DNA of 64,000 bases from Siphonodentalium dalli (GCA_032622095.1 CP136063.1:15045814-15109813), one strand, 5' to 3'; numbered from the stretch's first letter, positions 46,371 through 60,100 are shown. The notes: a model not told the origin generated them from the sequence alone. Program-made: numbers and translations.

Positions 46371-46860
46371 GCGCGTCGGTGCGAGGGTTTAAGGCCCATG
46401 ATAATAATCAAGATACTCGGCATTTGGAAGCATGTCGATGAGAGGGCGTGAGGCCCATAATAATTCCCAAAATGCTCGGCATTTTGAAGCACGTCTGCAT
46501 GTGTGAGGGTTTGAGGCCCATGATAATAGTCAAGAAACTCGGCTTTTGGAACCATGCCGGTGCGAGGGCGTGAGGCCCAAGATAATTTCCAAGATGCTTG
46601 GCACTTGGAAGCACGTTTATATATGTGCGAGGGTTTTGAGGCCCATGATAATACTCAAGATGCTCGGCATTTGGAAGCATGCCGTTGCGAGGACTTGAGG
46701 TCCATGATAATTTCCAAGATGCTCGGCATTTGGAAGCACGTATATATGTGCGAGGGCTTTGAGGCCCATGCTAATACTCAAAATGCTCGGCATTTGGAAG
46801 CATGCCGGTGCGAGGGCGTGAGGCCCATGATAATACTCAAGCATGGAAGCATGTCTGCGT
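46138..46860. repeat. Tandem array of 58-66-bp units
   Basis: About ten units carry GATGCTCGGCATTTGGAAGC, GTGCGAGGG, TGAGGCCCATGATAAT and CAAGATGCTCGG. From about 46500 the units alternate in two types (with and without ATATATGTGCGAGG), giving a dimer period near 125 bp. Confidence 0.9.
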
Positions 46861-47639
46861 GCGTAGCTTTGAGTATAAGTGATTATGTTTGTATATATGT
46901 ACATGTATGTTGATTGTTGTAAGGGAGTCAGGAACGTGTGCAAACACGAATTATTGTTCATGTAGAATACAAATATATGATCAACTTTTTGGAAATGGAA
47001 TCTATTTTTTTCATTATTAGAAGATTAAAGTTTAATATTTAATGATTCCAACGACCAATTATTTGTAATGGATCTAGTGGACCCCGGCGCGGCTTGATGG
47101 CAATGATAGTGTTATCATTATTGGAGAATTGAGAATACTGATAATTTTTCAGCGTTTAGTGCAAAGCACATTAGCAGAAAAATACTGCATTCACTGTTAG
47201 TGACAATGAGTGACGATCTATTATGGCTGCGTGCATGAACAATGGAAAGAGGTCACGCTATTATAGAGTGTGTGGTGTCATTTCTAGCCAATTCGCCTTG
47301 TCCGTCGGGTCAGCTCCATTTTTTTTGTTTCAATCATTTGAGTAATGTTATGGATTGACGGTTCAATAACGTAAGGAGCGGCGTATGTTGAAACTATATA
47401 TTTGAGAAACAGATATTCTTGTAACGCATGAAATCATGCATATTACAGAAAATCGACGTTGAATTTTGTTCAATAAGCATTAATAAAAGTTAATTGCAAA
47501 TTTGAAATGTGCGTATCGCACCTTATTTATGAAGTAATAGTTTTATAGTCATTCATATTAAACGCATATAATGTGTCATTCGATCACGATCTTCTCTCCT
47601 ATATATTTTGATACAATCTATCTAATTTACATATCTCTC
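46861..47639. other. No gene recognised
   Basis: AT-rich spacer without a supported open frame or repeat. Confidence 0.5.
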
Positions 47640-50245
47640 TTATATATTTTTGATACAATCTATCTGTTTGTCTGTCTGTCATTTATACAAATCTACGATT
47701 CTCCACCGATCGAGACCAAACTTCCTATCTAGGGGTAAAATCCCACGGACACGGTCGTTGTCGTATTGGCGACCCCGTGCGACGCCCGTGCAGCGCATGC
47801 GCAGGCGAGATCTCGGAAACGGGTGGAGCTATCGACTTGAAATTTGCTATGTGAATGTATCTTGCCCCGGATACGAATGTTATCGGGTCGCCGAGCCCGT
47901 GCGACGCCAGCTTCGCGCATGCGCAGACGAGATCTCGGAAACGGGTGGAGCTATCGACTTGAAATTTGGTATGTGAATGTATCTTGCCCCGGATACGAAT
48001 TTTATCGGGTCGCCGAGCCCGTGCGACGCCAGCTTCGCGCATGCGCAGACGAGATCTCGGAAACGGGTGGAGCTATCGACTTGAAATTTGGTTTTTGAAT
48101 AGCTATCGACTTGAAATTTGGTTTTTGAATAGCCCGGACAACGTCGGGCTCATCGGCTAGTCTCATATATATTTTGAAGACCTCTGTCTGTCTGTATGTT
48201 TGTCTGTTTGTTTGTCATTTATACAAATCTACGATTCTCAACCGATCGGGACGAAACTTGGTACGTGTGTGTAGTTTGACCAGGCGGTCGTCGTTGTCGT
48301 ATTGGCGAGCCCGTGCGGCGCCCGCTTCGCGCATGCGCAGACGAGATCTCTGAAACGGGTGGAGCTATCGACTTGAAATTTGGTATGTGAATGTATCTTG
48401 CCCCGGATACGAATTTTATCGGGTCGCCGAGCCCGTGCGACGCCAGCTTCGCGCATGCGCAGACGAGATCTCGGAAACGAGTGGAGCTATCGACTTGAAA
48501 TTTGGTATGTGAATGTATCTTGCCCCGGATACGAATTTTATGGGGTGGCCGAGCCCGTGCGACGCCAGCTTCGCGCATGCGCAGACCAGATCTCGGAAAC
48601 GGGTGGAGCTATCGACTTGAAATTTGGTTTTTGAATAGTCCGGACAACGTCGGGCTCATCGGCTAGTCTCTTATATATTTTGAAGACCTGTTTGTTTGTC
48701 TGTTTGTATGTATGTTTGTCTGTCATTTATACAAATCTACGATTCTCAACCGATCGGGACGAAACTTGGTACGTGTGTGTAGTTTGACCAGGCGGTCGAC
48801 CTTGTCGTATTGGCGAGCCCGTGCAGCGCATGCGCAGACGAGATCTCGGAAACGGGTCGAGCTATCGACTTGAAATTTGCTATGTGAATGTATCTTGCCC
48901 CGGATACCAATTTTATCGGGTCGTCGAGCCCGTGCGACGCCAGCTTCGCACATGCGCAGACGAGATCTCGGAAACGGGTGGAGCTATCGACTTGAAATTT
49001 GGTATGTGAATGTATCTTGCCCCGGATACGAATTTTATCGGGTCGCCGAGCCCGTGCGACGCCAGCTTCGCGCATGCGCAGACCAGATCTCGGAAACGGG
49101 TGGAGCTATCGACTTGAAATCGTCGGGCTGGGTAGAGCTATCGACTTGGAATTTGGTTTTTGAATAGTCCGGACAACGTCGGGCTCATTGGCTAGTCTAT
49201 TATATATTTTGGAAGATCTGTCTGTGTGTGTGTGTGTGTGTGTCTGAGGGTGTGTGTGTGTGTGTTCGCGATGAACTCGAAAACGGCCCAGCCGATTTCG
49301 ATGTAACTTGGTATGTGGGGGTACTTTCGGCCGGGGGGTGACATAGGCATATTAATTTGTCCGTGCGACGTGACCTTGACCTTGAAATCGGGTCAATTCA
49401 AGGTCAAATCGCCAATTTTGATGGGATTTCGACGAAATTTTATACATAGGGTTACTTTTATCCACTGGGTGTTTTGGACGGGTCAAATCGTGACCCCGAC
49501 CTGACCTTGACCTTCAAAATGATCAATTCAAGGTCAAATCGGGTAAAACCGGATGGATTTCGACGGTACTTTTGTCGGGTACTTTTGTCCGGGCAGTGTT
49601 TTGGACGGGTCAAACCGTTACCCCACCTGACCGTGACCTTCAAAATGGTCAATTCAAGATCCACGCCCGACGAAGCCGGGTCACCTTCTAGTCTCATATA
49701 TATTTTGAAGACCTCTGTCTGTATGTATGTTTGTTTGTTTGTCTGTTTGTCTGTCTGTCATTTATACAAATCTACGATTCTCGACCGATCGGGACGAAAC
49801 TTGGTACGTGTGTGTAGTTTGACCAGGCGGTGAACGTTGTCGTATTGGCGAGCCCGTGCGGCGCCCGCTTCGCGCATGCGCAGACGAGATCTCGGAAACG
49901 GGTGGAGCTATCGACTTGAAATTTGCTATGTGAATGTATCTTGCCCCGGATACGAATTTTATCGGGTCGCCGAGCCCGTGCGACACCAGCTTCGCGCATG
50001 CGCAGACGAGATCTCGGAAACGGGTGGAGCTATCGACTTGAAATTTGCTATGTGAATGTATCTTGCCCCGGATACGAATTTTATCGGGCCCCCGAGCCCG
50101 TGCGACGCCAGCTTCGCGCATGCGCAGACCAGATCTCGGAAACGGGTAGAGCTATCGACTTGAAATCGTCGGGCTGGGTAGAGCTATCGACTTGAAATTT
50201 GGTTTTTGAATAGCCCGGACAACGTCGGGCTCATCGGCTAGTCTA
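47640..50245. repeat. Higher-order satellite with 119-bp units
   Basis: The inner unit is 119 bp (AGCCCGTGCGACGCCAGCTT, CGCGCATGCGCAGACGAGAT, CTATCGACTTGAAATTTGG, TTGCCCCGGATACGAATTTT). Blocks at about 47640-48160, 48165-48660, 48665-49195 and 49690-50245 each begin with TCTGTCTG-type DNA and ATACAAATCTACGATTCTC. Each ends GGACAACGTCGGGCTCATCG. A different block (49200-49690) with GACCTTGACCTTCAAAAT words is interposed. Both strands stay open in several frames because the 119-bp unit has few stops; the Arg-rich frames are artefacts. Confidence 0.95.
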
Positions 50246-51161
50246 TTATATATTTTGGGAGATCTGTGTGTGTGTGTGTGAGGGTGGGTTTGTAATAACC
50301 TCCGATCGGGGACACACACGAGCATTTGTACTCACCAAATGGGGACACCTGACAAGTGGGGACGTCCACGTTTGTAATTGACGGCCTGGCGTACTCCAGG
50401 GGCCATTGTTTACCCATTGAAATCGATATCGTGAAAAGTCCTCACTTCGGCAAGTTTTGAGATAATGTGTATAAATTCTATTTTTAGTAACATCATACAT
50501 GCACATAACTTGTGTGTTGGGGTCCAACATTCTCATTAAAAAAATTCACTTTATTGTGTGTTTTCCAATAAGGGACATAATGTTTTTTTTTTGTGTGCTT
50601 TCAAAATGTGGACATCAAAATAATCCAGACTGCGGACATAGTTTTCTAAAAATAGAATCACACTGCTTAACGAATGTGGATATTTTTATGTTTAAGGTCC
50701 TGTGCATTGCATGTGTGTGTGCTTCCGGACTGATTACGACTGGGACATAATATTGGGAACAAAATAGAAACACACTGATGGCATTCTCGTCGGCCTAAAT
50801 TTTGACATTTTTATAGCAAATTCATGTCTTTGCCGGATAGATTGATAACTTCTGCAATACTGACAGTATTATATTATAGATTAAACTGAAGAGTTGAATG
50901 TATGAACAAATCCAAATGAATTGTGATGAAATGAATGTTTCAAGCTAGATTGGACATACAGAATATTTGACCAAACAGTACACACTTTTGGTTGTGTATC
51001 CAATAGGGGACAAAGAGTTTCCAACTTCAGTTGACAACAGGGGACCAAATCAATTTGCTAAATGAAATCTTCAAGCTGGATAAGAGATTCAGAATATTTG
51101 AAGAAAGAGAAACACACTTTTGGCTGTGTATCCAATAGGGAACACAGATATTTCATCATGC
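50246..51161. repeat. Degenerate repeats related to the 54-61 kb array
   Basis: The stretch 50600-50815 contains inverted, diverged versions of the 120-bp repeat at 54.4 kb (ATTACGACTGGGACATAAT, AAAATAGAAACACACTG). A pair at 50942-51015 and 51071-51145 shares TTTTGG.TGTGTATCCAATAG. No gene. Confidence 0.6.
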
Positions 51162-51560
51162 AATTTGCTGTGTACATTGACATGTAGATGGGAACGAGTG
51201 ATTTTGGCCACAACCATTTAAAACCATGGCCGCCGTGGCCATCTTAGATTTTTCACTCAAATATTTTAGCACGGTATACAGGCCACAATTTTCTTCCAAT
51301 CCTTTTGAAATTTGTTGTATACATTGACGTGTAGATGGGAACGGGTGATTTTGGCCACGCCCATTCACAAAAACATGGTCGCCGACGGCCATCTTGGATT
51401 TTGCCCTCAAATCATTTAGCACGGGCTACAGCAACATTTTTCATCCGATCGTCTTGAAATTTGCTGTGTACATTGACATTAACATGTAGATAGGAAGGTA
51501 GGTTATGACCACGCCCATTGTAAAAACATGGTCGCCGGCGGCCATCTTGGATTTTGCTCT
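51162..51560. repeat. 149-bp tandem repeat, three copies
   Basis: Starts at about 51162, 51310 and 51459, each with GTGTACATTGACATGTAGAT, GATTTTGGCCAC and GGCCATCTTGGATTTT. A fourth diverged copy is inside the hAT-like insertion at about 56580-56715. Confidence 0.9.
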
Positions 51561-51599
51561 TAAATCCTTTCAAAACTTTTTACAAAACATAGTTGCTCA

Positions 51600-51880
51600 G
51601 AGAATGATACACTTTGTTATTGAAGTTAATGTTGTCATCCGCGGGCATCTAGAACATTAATATTCTCATGTTTTGTCATGGAAGTAAATGTTGTCGTCTG
51701 CAGGCATCAGGGAGGTTAACACTGGCTTGCTGTTTCATGGATGTTAATGTTGTCAACTGCAGCCACCAAGGAGGTTAACGTTGGCCTGCATGTTTTGTCA
51801 TGGAAGTTAATGTTGTCATCTATATATATATATATATATTTTGATACTTCCGTATATATATATATATATATATTTATTAT
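51600..51880. repeat. 65-bp-scale repeats followed by (TA)n microsatellites
   Basis: TCATGGAAGTTAATGTTGTC recurs about four times between 51610 and 51820 with GGAGGTTAAC. Two (TA)n runs flank TTTTGATACTTCCG at 51819-51872. Confidence 0.8.
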
Positions 51881-52353
51881 GTCAGCTCTTGCAATTAGCC
51901 AATCAGCGTCGATATATAGTGACGGTATATGAACCCATATTAGGTCGGTGACCTGATATGAAATCAATATTAGGTGCATAGCCGCCATCTTGTTTTTTTT
52001 CAGAAACTCAGTCGCCTCGGGAATATTTTTGGTGTATTTTGGCGCCAAGAAAGGGGCTATTTGTCGGAAATCACTTTCTGTGAATTTAAAAACATATAGT
52101 ATCATCTACGAAAACCTGCATGCGATATATTTTATCATAAATTAACTATCAAACTCAACAAGTTGTCCTACTTCAGTCTGGTAATTAGCCATTGACTCAA
52201 TGCGTTGACGTTCAACGCCCAACACGCGTCACTGTGACGTTAAATAAGTTAATGGCCATAGACGACACATTTATCTTACCCAATTACAATAAATTACAGC
52301 GACAATTAATTAAAGGGATATGCTGGATTTTGTCCACTGACATAATAAATACC

Positions 52354-52492
52354 TTACGGGACGCTTAATGTTCGAATATGGTGTCATGCGACGATCAGCG
52401 AGATCAATATTAGGCTCGGCCTACGGCATCGCCTAATATTGATCTCACTTCGCGTCACATGACACCATATCCGACCACTAAACGTCCCGTAA
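52354..52492. repeat. Long imperfect palindrome
   Basis: TTACGGGACGCTTAATGTTC to GAGATCAATATTAGGC pairs with GCCTAATATTGATCTC to CGTCCCGTAA, arms near 62 nt with a 15-nt loop. Hairpin MITE or fold-back element; nothing coding. The flanks 51881-52353 and 52493-52778 are featureless except a poly-G run at about 52549. Confidence 0.9.
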
Positions 52493-52779
52493 CTTATAAT
52501 ATGCACACATGTTCTTTCTATGTATATATATAAGTGTGTGTGTGTGTGGGGGGGGGGGGTATTTCATAGAATCGAAAACGGCTGCGCGTATTGAGCTCAA
52601 ACTTCCTATCTAAGTGTAAAATCCCACGAACACCGTCGTTGTCGCGTTTTGGAGAAGCTCTGAGCACCCTTTCTCCACTCCCAATCATCAAAATCACCGC
52701 GAACGGCACTGCGGTAGTGAATCAAGTGATAATTTAATGGACGTTGTATGTGACGCGTCGCTATAAAAAAGCGATTGTT

Positions 52780-53010
52780 TTACACAATTGAACGCAACGT
52801 TATCGCTCGATATATTAGGCAGAGAGATATACGGCAACACTATTTTGAGTGCTTTCCTATGCGGAGAGATTTATTGGAAGTCATAGTACTTTTACAATTG
52901 GATTCAACGCAACGTTATCGCTCGAAATATTATGCAGAGAGATATACAGGAACAATATTTTGAGTGCTTTCCTATGCGGAGAGATTTATTGGAAGTCATA
53001 GTACTTTTTT
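52780..53010. repeat. 115-bp direct repeat, two copies
   Basis: AACGCAACGTTATCGCTCGA and TTTCCTATGCGGAGAGATTT recur at 115-bp spacing (52793 and 52908). The following 53011-53370 contains TCTGTCGTTCCTAG twice but nothing else. Confidence 0.9.
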
Positions 53011-53371
53011 ACGGGATTAATTGACTGTCCGCTCCTTGCGGGGACTATTGACCATCTCGTAAGGGTGGACAACCTCTGTCAGGGGCTGCTCAATGGCCAC
53101 GGGCATGTTAAAAAAATCATACCTCTTTTAGGGACGGGCATCACAATTTCTCTTGATTAAAAAGTCTGTCGTTCCTAGGAACGGGGAAGTTTAGAACGGG
53201 TACCATGAATTAACTCATTGAAAAACAAAGAATGCTATGTCTGTCGTTCCTAGCAAGGGGGGATTTCATTGGGTCAATTTTTCCGCCAGAAAAAGGCACA
53301 AATAACTCACGAAAAAAAAAAATCAATTAAAAAATTAATTAAAACAATTTAAAATTAAAAAAAATTTAAAG

Positions 53372-53773
53372 TGTTGAATAATAATTCATTATTTCCATTT
53401 GCCTTTTACTTTATTCGCCTTGGCATTACAAGGCCAAGAACCAAGGCTCAACATAAGCTGTCTGACATTTGCAGAATGAGGTCCCCAGACGGTGAATTGA
53501 GTTATGCTACCCCGCACAGCGGGCTAGCCCCACTAAATTCACCCTCTGGCGACATCATTCTGTTCAAATATGGAGAGCTATCTTCAGAATGAAGTCCCCT
53601 GGGTGAATTTGGTGATGCTAACCCGCTATGCGCTGTAGCATCACTAAATTCACCCACTGGGGACCTCATTCTGCAAATGTCAGACATCTTATTTTGAGCC
53701 TTTGTTCTTGGCCTTGTAATGCCAAGGTGAATAAAGTAAAAGGCAAAAGGAAATAATACATTATTATTTAACA
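53372..53773. mobile_element. Fold-back element, about 400 bp
   Basis: The outer arms (TTTGCCTTTTACTTTATTCG, TTGGCATTACAAGGCCAAGA) pair with their inverse at 53690-53760. Inside are GAATGAGGTCCCCAGACGG and its inverse. Related inner arms recur in each unit of the 54-62 kb array and at 62570-62760. Confidence 0.85.
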
Positions 53774-54099
53774 ATTTTAACAAAGTAACAATGCATAATT
53801 GAGGTAGTCCAGGTGCGAAATTTGTGAAAATATGTTTTGGCACATGATTTCGACTGATATATTCTATATGAGCTAAATGTTTGAAGACTAGATTATAGTT
53901 AAACTTAGATAGAATATTAACTAATATTTAACCGTAAAGCTGTTAAATAGAAGCTTAGTTTTTCCAAACATTTAAATATAAAACTTTTGGAATGTCTGAC
54001 TTAGACTTTTCGTGACTGAATATGAATGTATTTAAATTTAACATATTTACAAAATTGACGAGAGCATAAATAACGTCAAGAAATATACATCTGGAAAAA
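53774..54099. other. No feature recognised
   Basis: AT-rich spacer between the fold-back element and the large tandem array. Confidence 0.5.
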
Positions 54100-56257
54100 A
54101 GTTAAGCACCGCCTGATATTTTGGCCATTCCACGTGCGCCACCCTAAAAATGTTGGAGTATACACCAGAACATGTTATAGTTTTCGGAAAGACGTTATCT
54201 ATCCCGATCCAAAAAGACAATTATCCTGACTTTGTCGGTAATTAAATTGGTATATTGTAAGATATTAAATTATTGACAAAATTTGAGGTAAATTTAAGTA
54301 GGACGGATAATGGCGCTTCAGGCCGATCAGAAACATTTGGGAGCATAAATTGTTGCTAGAAATGACAGTCAATTATCCAAGAACCTTTAATATGAAAAAC
54401 TCAGGCTGACGAGAACGTCCCCAGTCCTTAAGCAGTGTGTTTCTATTTTTAGAAAATTATGCCCCCAGTCGTTATAAGTGCTGAAACACACACTACAGGG
54501 ACCTTAAATAAGAAAAATTCGGGCCGACTAGAACGTTCCCAGTCGTTAAGGGGTGTGTTTCTGTCTTTAGAAAATTATGTCCCTAGTCGTAATACGTGCT
54601 GAAACACACACTACAAGGAACTTAAATATTATAATATTCAGGCTGACGAGAACGTCCCTTAACAGTGTGTTTCTATTTTTAGAAAATGGTGTCCCCAGTC
54701 GTAATCAGTGCTGAAACACACAATGCAAAGTACCTTAAAGGGACACAAACAATATAAACATAAAGTCGACCTCTGAATAACACCACGATACATCAAATGC
54801 GATCATCAAACTTATTTTGTGGCCTGCCGAGAACCTATGCCATATTTTTAGTCTCTAACCAAAACCAGTTTTTGTTTTAGATTCATCTTAAAACAGTTAT
54901 ATAAGGGATAGTTAATGGGATAAACAAATGTATGAGCTATCTATAGAATTTCAAACTGCACCTTTTCTAATTGGTGGTTGTACCTAATCAGACCTCAAAA
55001 TAAGGTGCCTGACATTTTCAGAATTATGTCCCCAGAGGGTGAATTTAGTTTGCTACCCCGCATATCTGGCTACTGGCTAGCCTCACTAAATTCACCCTAT
55101 AGGTGCCTCATTCTGATTATAGTGTTCCAATGTATGAATAGAATTAGGTCCCCAGAGGATGAATTTCGTGATGCTTTTAGCTGGCTAGCCTCACTAAATT
55201 CAGCCTCTGGGGACCTCATTCTGATTATAGTGTTCAATGGCTGAATGAGGTCCCCAGAAGATGAGTTTCGTGAGACTAGCCCACTATGTGAGATAGCATC
55301 AGTAAATTCAACATCTGGCGACCTCATTCATAGATCAGTGACACATTATCTTCATAAGTAAGTCATGTAATCAACATATGATTACATATAACCTACGCAT
55401 TTACCATACAACACATATATTGGTAAACTATATAGCCTTAAAACGGATTTAAATTCGCGCAGTATTTCAATTCGCGCACCAAGGGGGTGCGCGAATCTAG
55501 TACTGCGCCAATTTAAATACGATTAAGGTATACCAAATGAGCACATGACTTAATTATAATTGTCTCGCTTGAGCATTTTATTTATGAAATTACACATCAA
55601 AAGCATAAAATAACAAATTAAATGTACCATTATAAAGATCACACACATCATTAGAATGTTGTCAGATTCTGTAATTAATGGCGGTAATTGTCATGTGGAG
55701 TGAGAAAAATAATTGTGGAAGGGTGGAGCGGTGAAATCTCACCTTCGGGTATGATATTTGAGCCAGACACTCGGCAAGCCACGCTGGCCTAAAAATGGTG
55801 GAATATACACCAGAACATGTTATAGTTTCGGAAAGATGGTATCTATCGCGATTCAAAAAGACAATTATCCTGACTTTGCCGATAATTAAATTGGTATATT
55901 GTAAGATATTAAATTATTGACAAAATTTGAGGTAAATTTAAGTAGGACGGATAATGGTGCTCCAAGCCGAACAGAAATATTTGGGCGCATAAATTGTTGC
56001 CAGAAATGACAGTCAATTATCCAAGAACCTTAAATATGAAAAATTCAGGCCGACTAGAACGTCCCCATTCGTTAACGTGTGTGTATATATTTTTAGAAAA
56101 TTATGTCCTCAGTCGTAATAAGTGCTGAAAGACACACTACAATGACCTTAAATATGAAAAATTCAGGCTGACGAGAACGTCCCCAATCGTTAAACAGTGT
56201 GTTTCTATTTTTAGAAAATGGTGTCCCCAGTCAAAATCAGTGCTGAAACACATTAAC

Positions 56258-57168
56258 GCCATTAATTACAGAATCTGACAACATATTGATCGAATATATA
56301 TGTATTCCCCGTGTGAAAGTACTCTATATATCATAGATGCATAGTTTGTAGAACATTGCCAGAAGAAAACGCCGAAGCGATCAGGGGGGGGGGGGGGGGG
56401 TCGGAAAAAAAATTCAGGCACGTATGGCATTTTTTCCCTTTCGATCATTTTTTGTACCCACCCACCCCCACCGCCAATTTTTTTTCCGTTTTCGGCATTT
56501 TTTTCCGACCATTTTTTGACACCCACCCCCTTTTAACACTAAAACAGAGATTTGCGGGGGGAAATTCACTGTAAACAGCTGTATATGAATTTCTGTGCAT
56601 ACTATTTATCATGGATGTTAACATGGACATGTAAATAGGAATGAGTAATTTTGAGGTCATTCGGCCAAAAAAAACATGGCTGCCAGCGGCCATCTTGGAT
56701 TTCAAAATTTGCAACAAAATACAACACGATAACTGCCTGCAGTCAGTTTACCAGTTAGAATTACATTATTTCTCTCATTCAAATTGATTCAAAGTGGTTT
56801 TGAAGCCCAACTCATTGCCAAAACACTAAAAACAAGCAGGAATTTTTTTTTTTAGTTGCGGAAAAAATTGCTTGTTGGTGGCTTTGACTACCCACCCACC
56901 CACCCCGGCATACGTGCCGGAAGAAATTTTTTCACCCCCCCCCCCTGAAGCGATAAGGAAACATCGCTTTGGGCTCACTCCTCCATGACAGTCTGTGACC
57001 AAACAACACGCGCATTATCGAGGTCAATTTTTTTGTATCGCATGCGGAGTGAAATTGACAAGACGAATCTCATTCTAATGATGTGTGTGATCTTTATAAT
57101 GGTACATTTAATTTGTTATTTTATGCTTTTGATGTGTAATTTCATAATTAAAATGCTCAAGTACCTTA
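56258..57168. repeat. Inverted segment within the tandem array
   Basis: From GCCATTAATTACAGAATCTG to AATGCTCAA, the sequence is the reverse complement of the segment at about 58010-58330 in the next unit. DNA on both sides remains in normal orientation. The segment also contains a 565-bp insertion. Confidence 0.85.
56374..56954. mobile_element. Non-autonomous hAT-like insertion (56382-56946) with 8-bp TSD
   Basis: The ends CAGGGGGG...TCGGAAAAAA and TTTTTTCACC...CCCCCCT are inverted repeats that also share GGCACGTATG. GAAGCGAT is duplicated at 56374-56381 and 56947-56954. Other units of the array carry a single uninterrupted copy (CTTATCGCTTCGG near 58203), the empty site. No transposase inside. 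Confidence 0.85.
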
Positions 57169-60100
57169 AAGGGACACAAACGATATAAACATAAAGTCGA
57201 CCTCTAAATAACACCACGATACATCAAATGCGATCATCAAACTTATTTTGTGGCCTGCCGAGAACCTATGCCATATTTTTAGTCTATAACCAAAACCAGT
57301 TTTTGTTTTAGATTCATCTTAAAACAGTTAAATAAGGGGTAGTTAATGGGATGAACAAATGTATGAGCTATCTATTAATTTCAAACTACACCTTTTCTAA
57401 TTGGTGGTTGTACCTAATCAGACCTCAAAATAAGGTGCCTGACATTTTCAGAATTATGTCCCCAGAGGATGAATTTAGTTTGCTACCCCGCATATCTGGC
57501 TACTGGCTAGCCTCACTAAATTCACACTATAGGTGCCTCATTCTGATTATAGTGTTCCAATGTATGAATAGAATGAGGTCGCCAGAGGATGAATTTCGTG
57601 ATGCTTTTAGCTGGCTAACCTCACTATATTCAGCCTCTGGGGGACCTCATTCTGATTATAGTGTTCAATGGCTGAATGAGGTCTCCAGAAGGTGAGTTTC
57701 GTGAGACTAGCCCACTATGTGAGATAGCATCAGTAAATTCCACCTCTGGCGACCTCATTCATAGATCAGTGACACATTATCTTCATAAGTAAGTCATGTA
57801 ATCAACATATGATTACATATAACCTACGCATTTACCATACTACACATATATTGGTAAACTATATAGCCTTAAAACGGATTTAAATTCGCGCAGTATTTCA
57901 ATTCGCGCACCAAGGATGTACGCGAATCTAGTACTGCGCCAATTTAAATACGATTAAGGTATACCAAATGAGCACATGACTTAATTATAATTGTCTCGCT
58001 TGAGCATTTTATATATGAAATTATACATCAAAAGCATTAAATATCAAATTAAATGTACCATGATAAAGATCACACACATCATTAGAATGAGATTCGTCTT
58101 GTCAATTTCACTCCGCATGCGATACAAAAAAATTGACCTCGATAATCCACGTGTTGTTTGGTCACAGACTGTCATGGAGGAGTGAGCCCAAACCGATGTT
58201 TTCTTATCGCTTCGGTGTTTTCTTCTGGCAATGTTCTACAAACTATGCATCTTTGATATATAGAGTACTTTCCCACGGGGAATACATATATATTCGATCA
58301 ATATTTTGTCAGATTCTGTAACTAATGGCGGTAATTGTCATGTGGAGGGAGAAAAATAATTGTGGAAGGGTGGCGCGGTGAAATCTCACCTTCGGATTTG
58401 ATATTTGAGCCAGACACTCGGCAAGCCACACTGGCCTAAAAATGGTGGAATATACACCAGAACATGTTATAGTTTCGGAAAGAGGGTATCTATCGATATC
58501 CAAAAAGACAATTATCCTGACTTTGCCGATAATAAAATTGGTATATTGTAAGATATTAAATTATTGACAAAATTTGAGGTAAATTTAAGTAGGACGGATA
58601 ATGGTGCTCCAAGCCGAACAGAAATATTTGGGCGCATAAATTGTTGCCAGAAATGACAGTCAATTATCCAAGAACCTTAAATACGAAAAATTCGGGCCGA
58701 CTAGAACGTCCCCATTCGTTAACGTGTGTGTTTCTATTTTTAGAAAATTATGTCCCCAGTCGTAATAAGTGCTGAAAGACACACTACAAGGACCTTAAAT
58801 ATGAAAAATTCAGGCTGACGAGAACGTCCCCGGTCGTTAAACAGTGTGTTTCTATTTTTAGAAAATTATGTCCCCAGTCGTAATAAGTGCTGAAAGACAC
58901 ACTACAAGGACCTTAAATATGAAAAATGCAGGCTGACGAGAACGTCCCCGGTCGTTCAACAGTGTGTTTCTATTTTTAGAAAATTATGTCCCCAGTCGTA
59001 ATACGTGCTGAAACACACACTACAAGGAACTTAAATATGAAAAAATTCAGACCGACGAGAACGTCCCTATAGTCCTTAAACAGTGTGTTTCTATTTTTAG
59101 AAAATGGTGTCCCCAGTCGTAATCAGTGCTGAAACACACAATGCAAAGTACCTTAAAGGGACACAAACAATATAAACATAAAGTCGACCTCTAAATAACA
59201 CCACGATACATCAAATGCGATCATCAAACTTATTTTGTGGCCTGCCGAGAACCTATGCCATATTTTTAGTCTCTAACCAAAACCAGTTTTTGTTTTAGAT
59301 TCATCTTAAAACAGTTATATAAGGGATAGTTAATGGGATGAACAAATGTATGAGCTATCTATATAATTTCAAACTACACCTTTTCTAATTGGGGACCTCA
59401 TTCTGATTATAGTGTTCAATGGCTGAATGAGGTCCACAGAAGGTGAGTTTCGTGAGACTAGCCCACTATGTGAGATAGCATCAGTAAATTCCACCTCTGG
59501 CGACCTCATTCATAGATCAGTGACACATTATCTTCATAAGTAAGTCATGTAATCAACATATGATTACATATAACCTACGCATTTACCATACTACACATAT
59601 ATTGGTAAACTATATAGCCTTAAAACGGATTTAAATTCGCGCAGTATTTCAATTCGCACACCAAGGGGGTGCGCGAATCTAGTACTGCGCCAATTTAAAT
59701 ACGATTAAGGTATACCAAATGAGCACATGACTTAATTATAATTGTCTCGCTTGAGCATTTTATTTATGAAATTACACATCAAAAGCATTAAATATCAAAT
59801 TAAATGTACCATTATAAAGATCACACACATCATTAGAATGAGATTCGTCTTGTCAATTTCACTCCGCATGCGATACAAACAAATTGACCTCGATATTCCG
59901 CGTGTTGTTTGATCACAGACTGTCATGGAGGAGTGAGCCCAAAGCGGTGTTTTCTTATCGCTTCAGCGTTTTCTTCTGGCAATGTTCTACAAACTATGCA
60001 TCTATGATATATAGAGTACTTTCACACGGGGAATACATATATATTCGATCAATATTTTGTCAGATTCTGTAATTAATGGCGGTAATTGTCATGTGGAGGG

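Noticed and set aside
47880-50110. Evenly spaced repeats that might suggest a CRISPR array
   Set aside because: Units are head-to-tail satellite copies without unique spacers, in a eukaryotic context.
47650-50195. Many Arg-rich frames (RRRDLGNGWSYRLEI, REAGVARARRPDKIRIRG) on both strands
   Set aside because: Frames through the 119-bp satellite, changing register with block boundaries; no gene structure.
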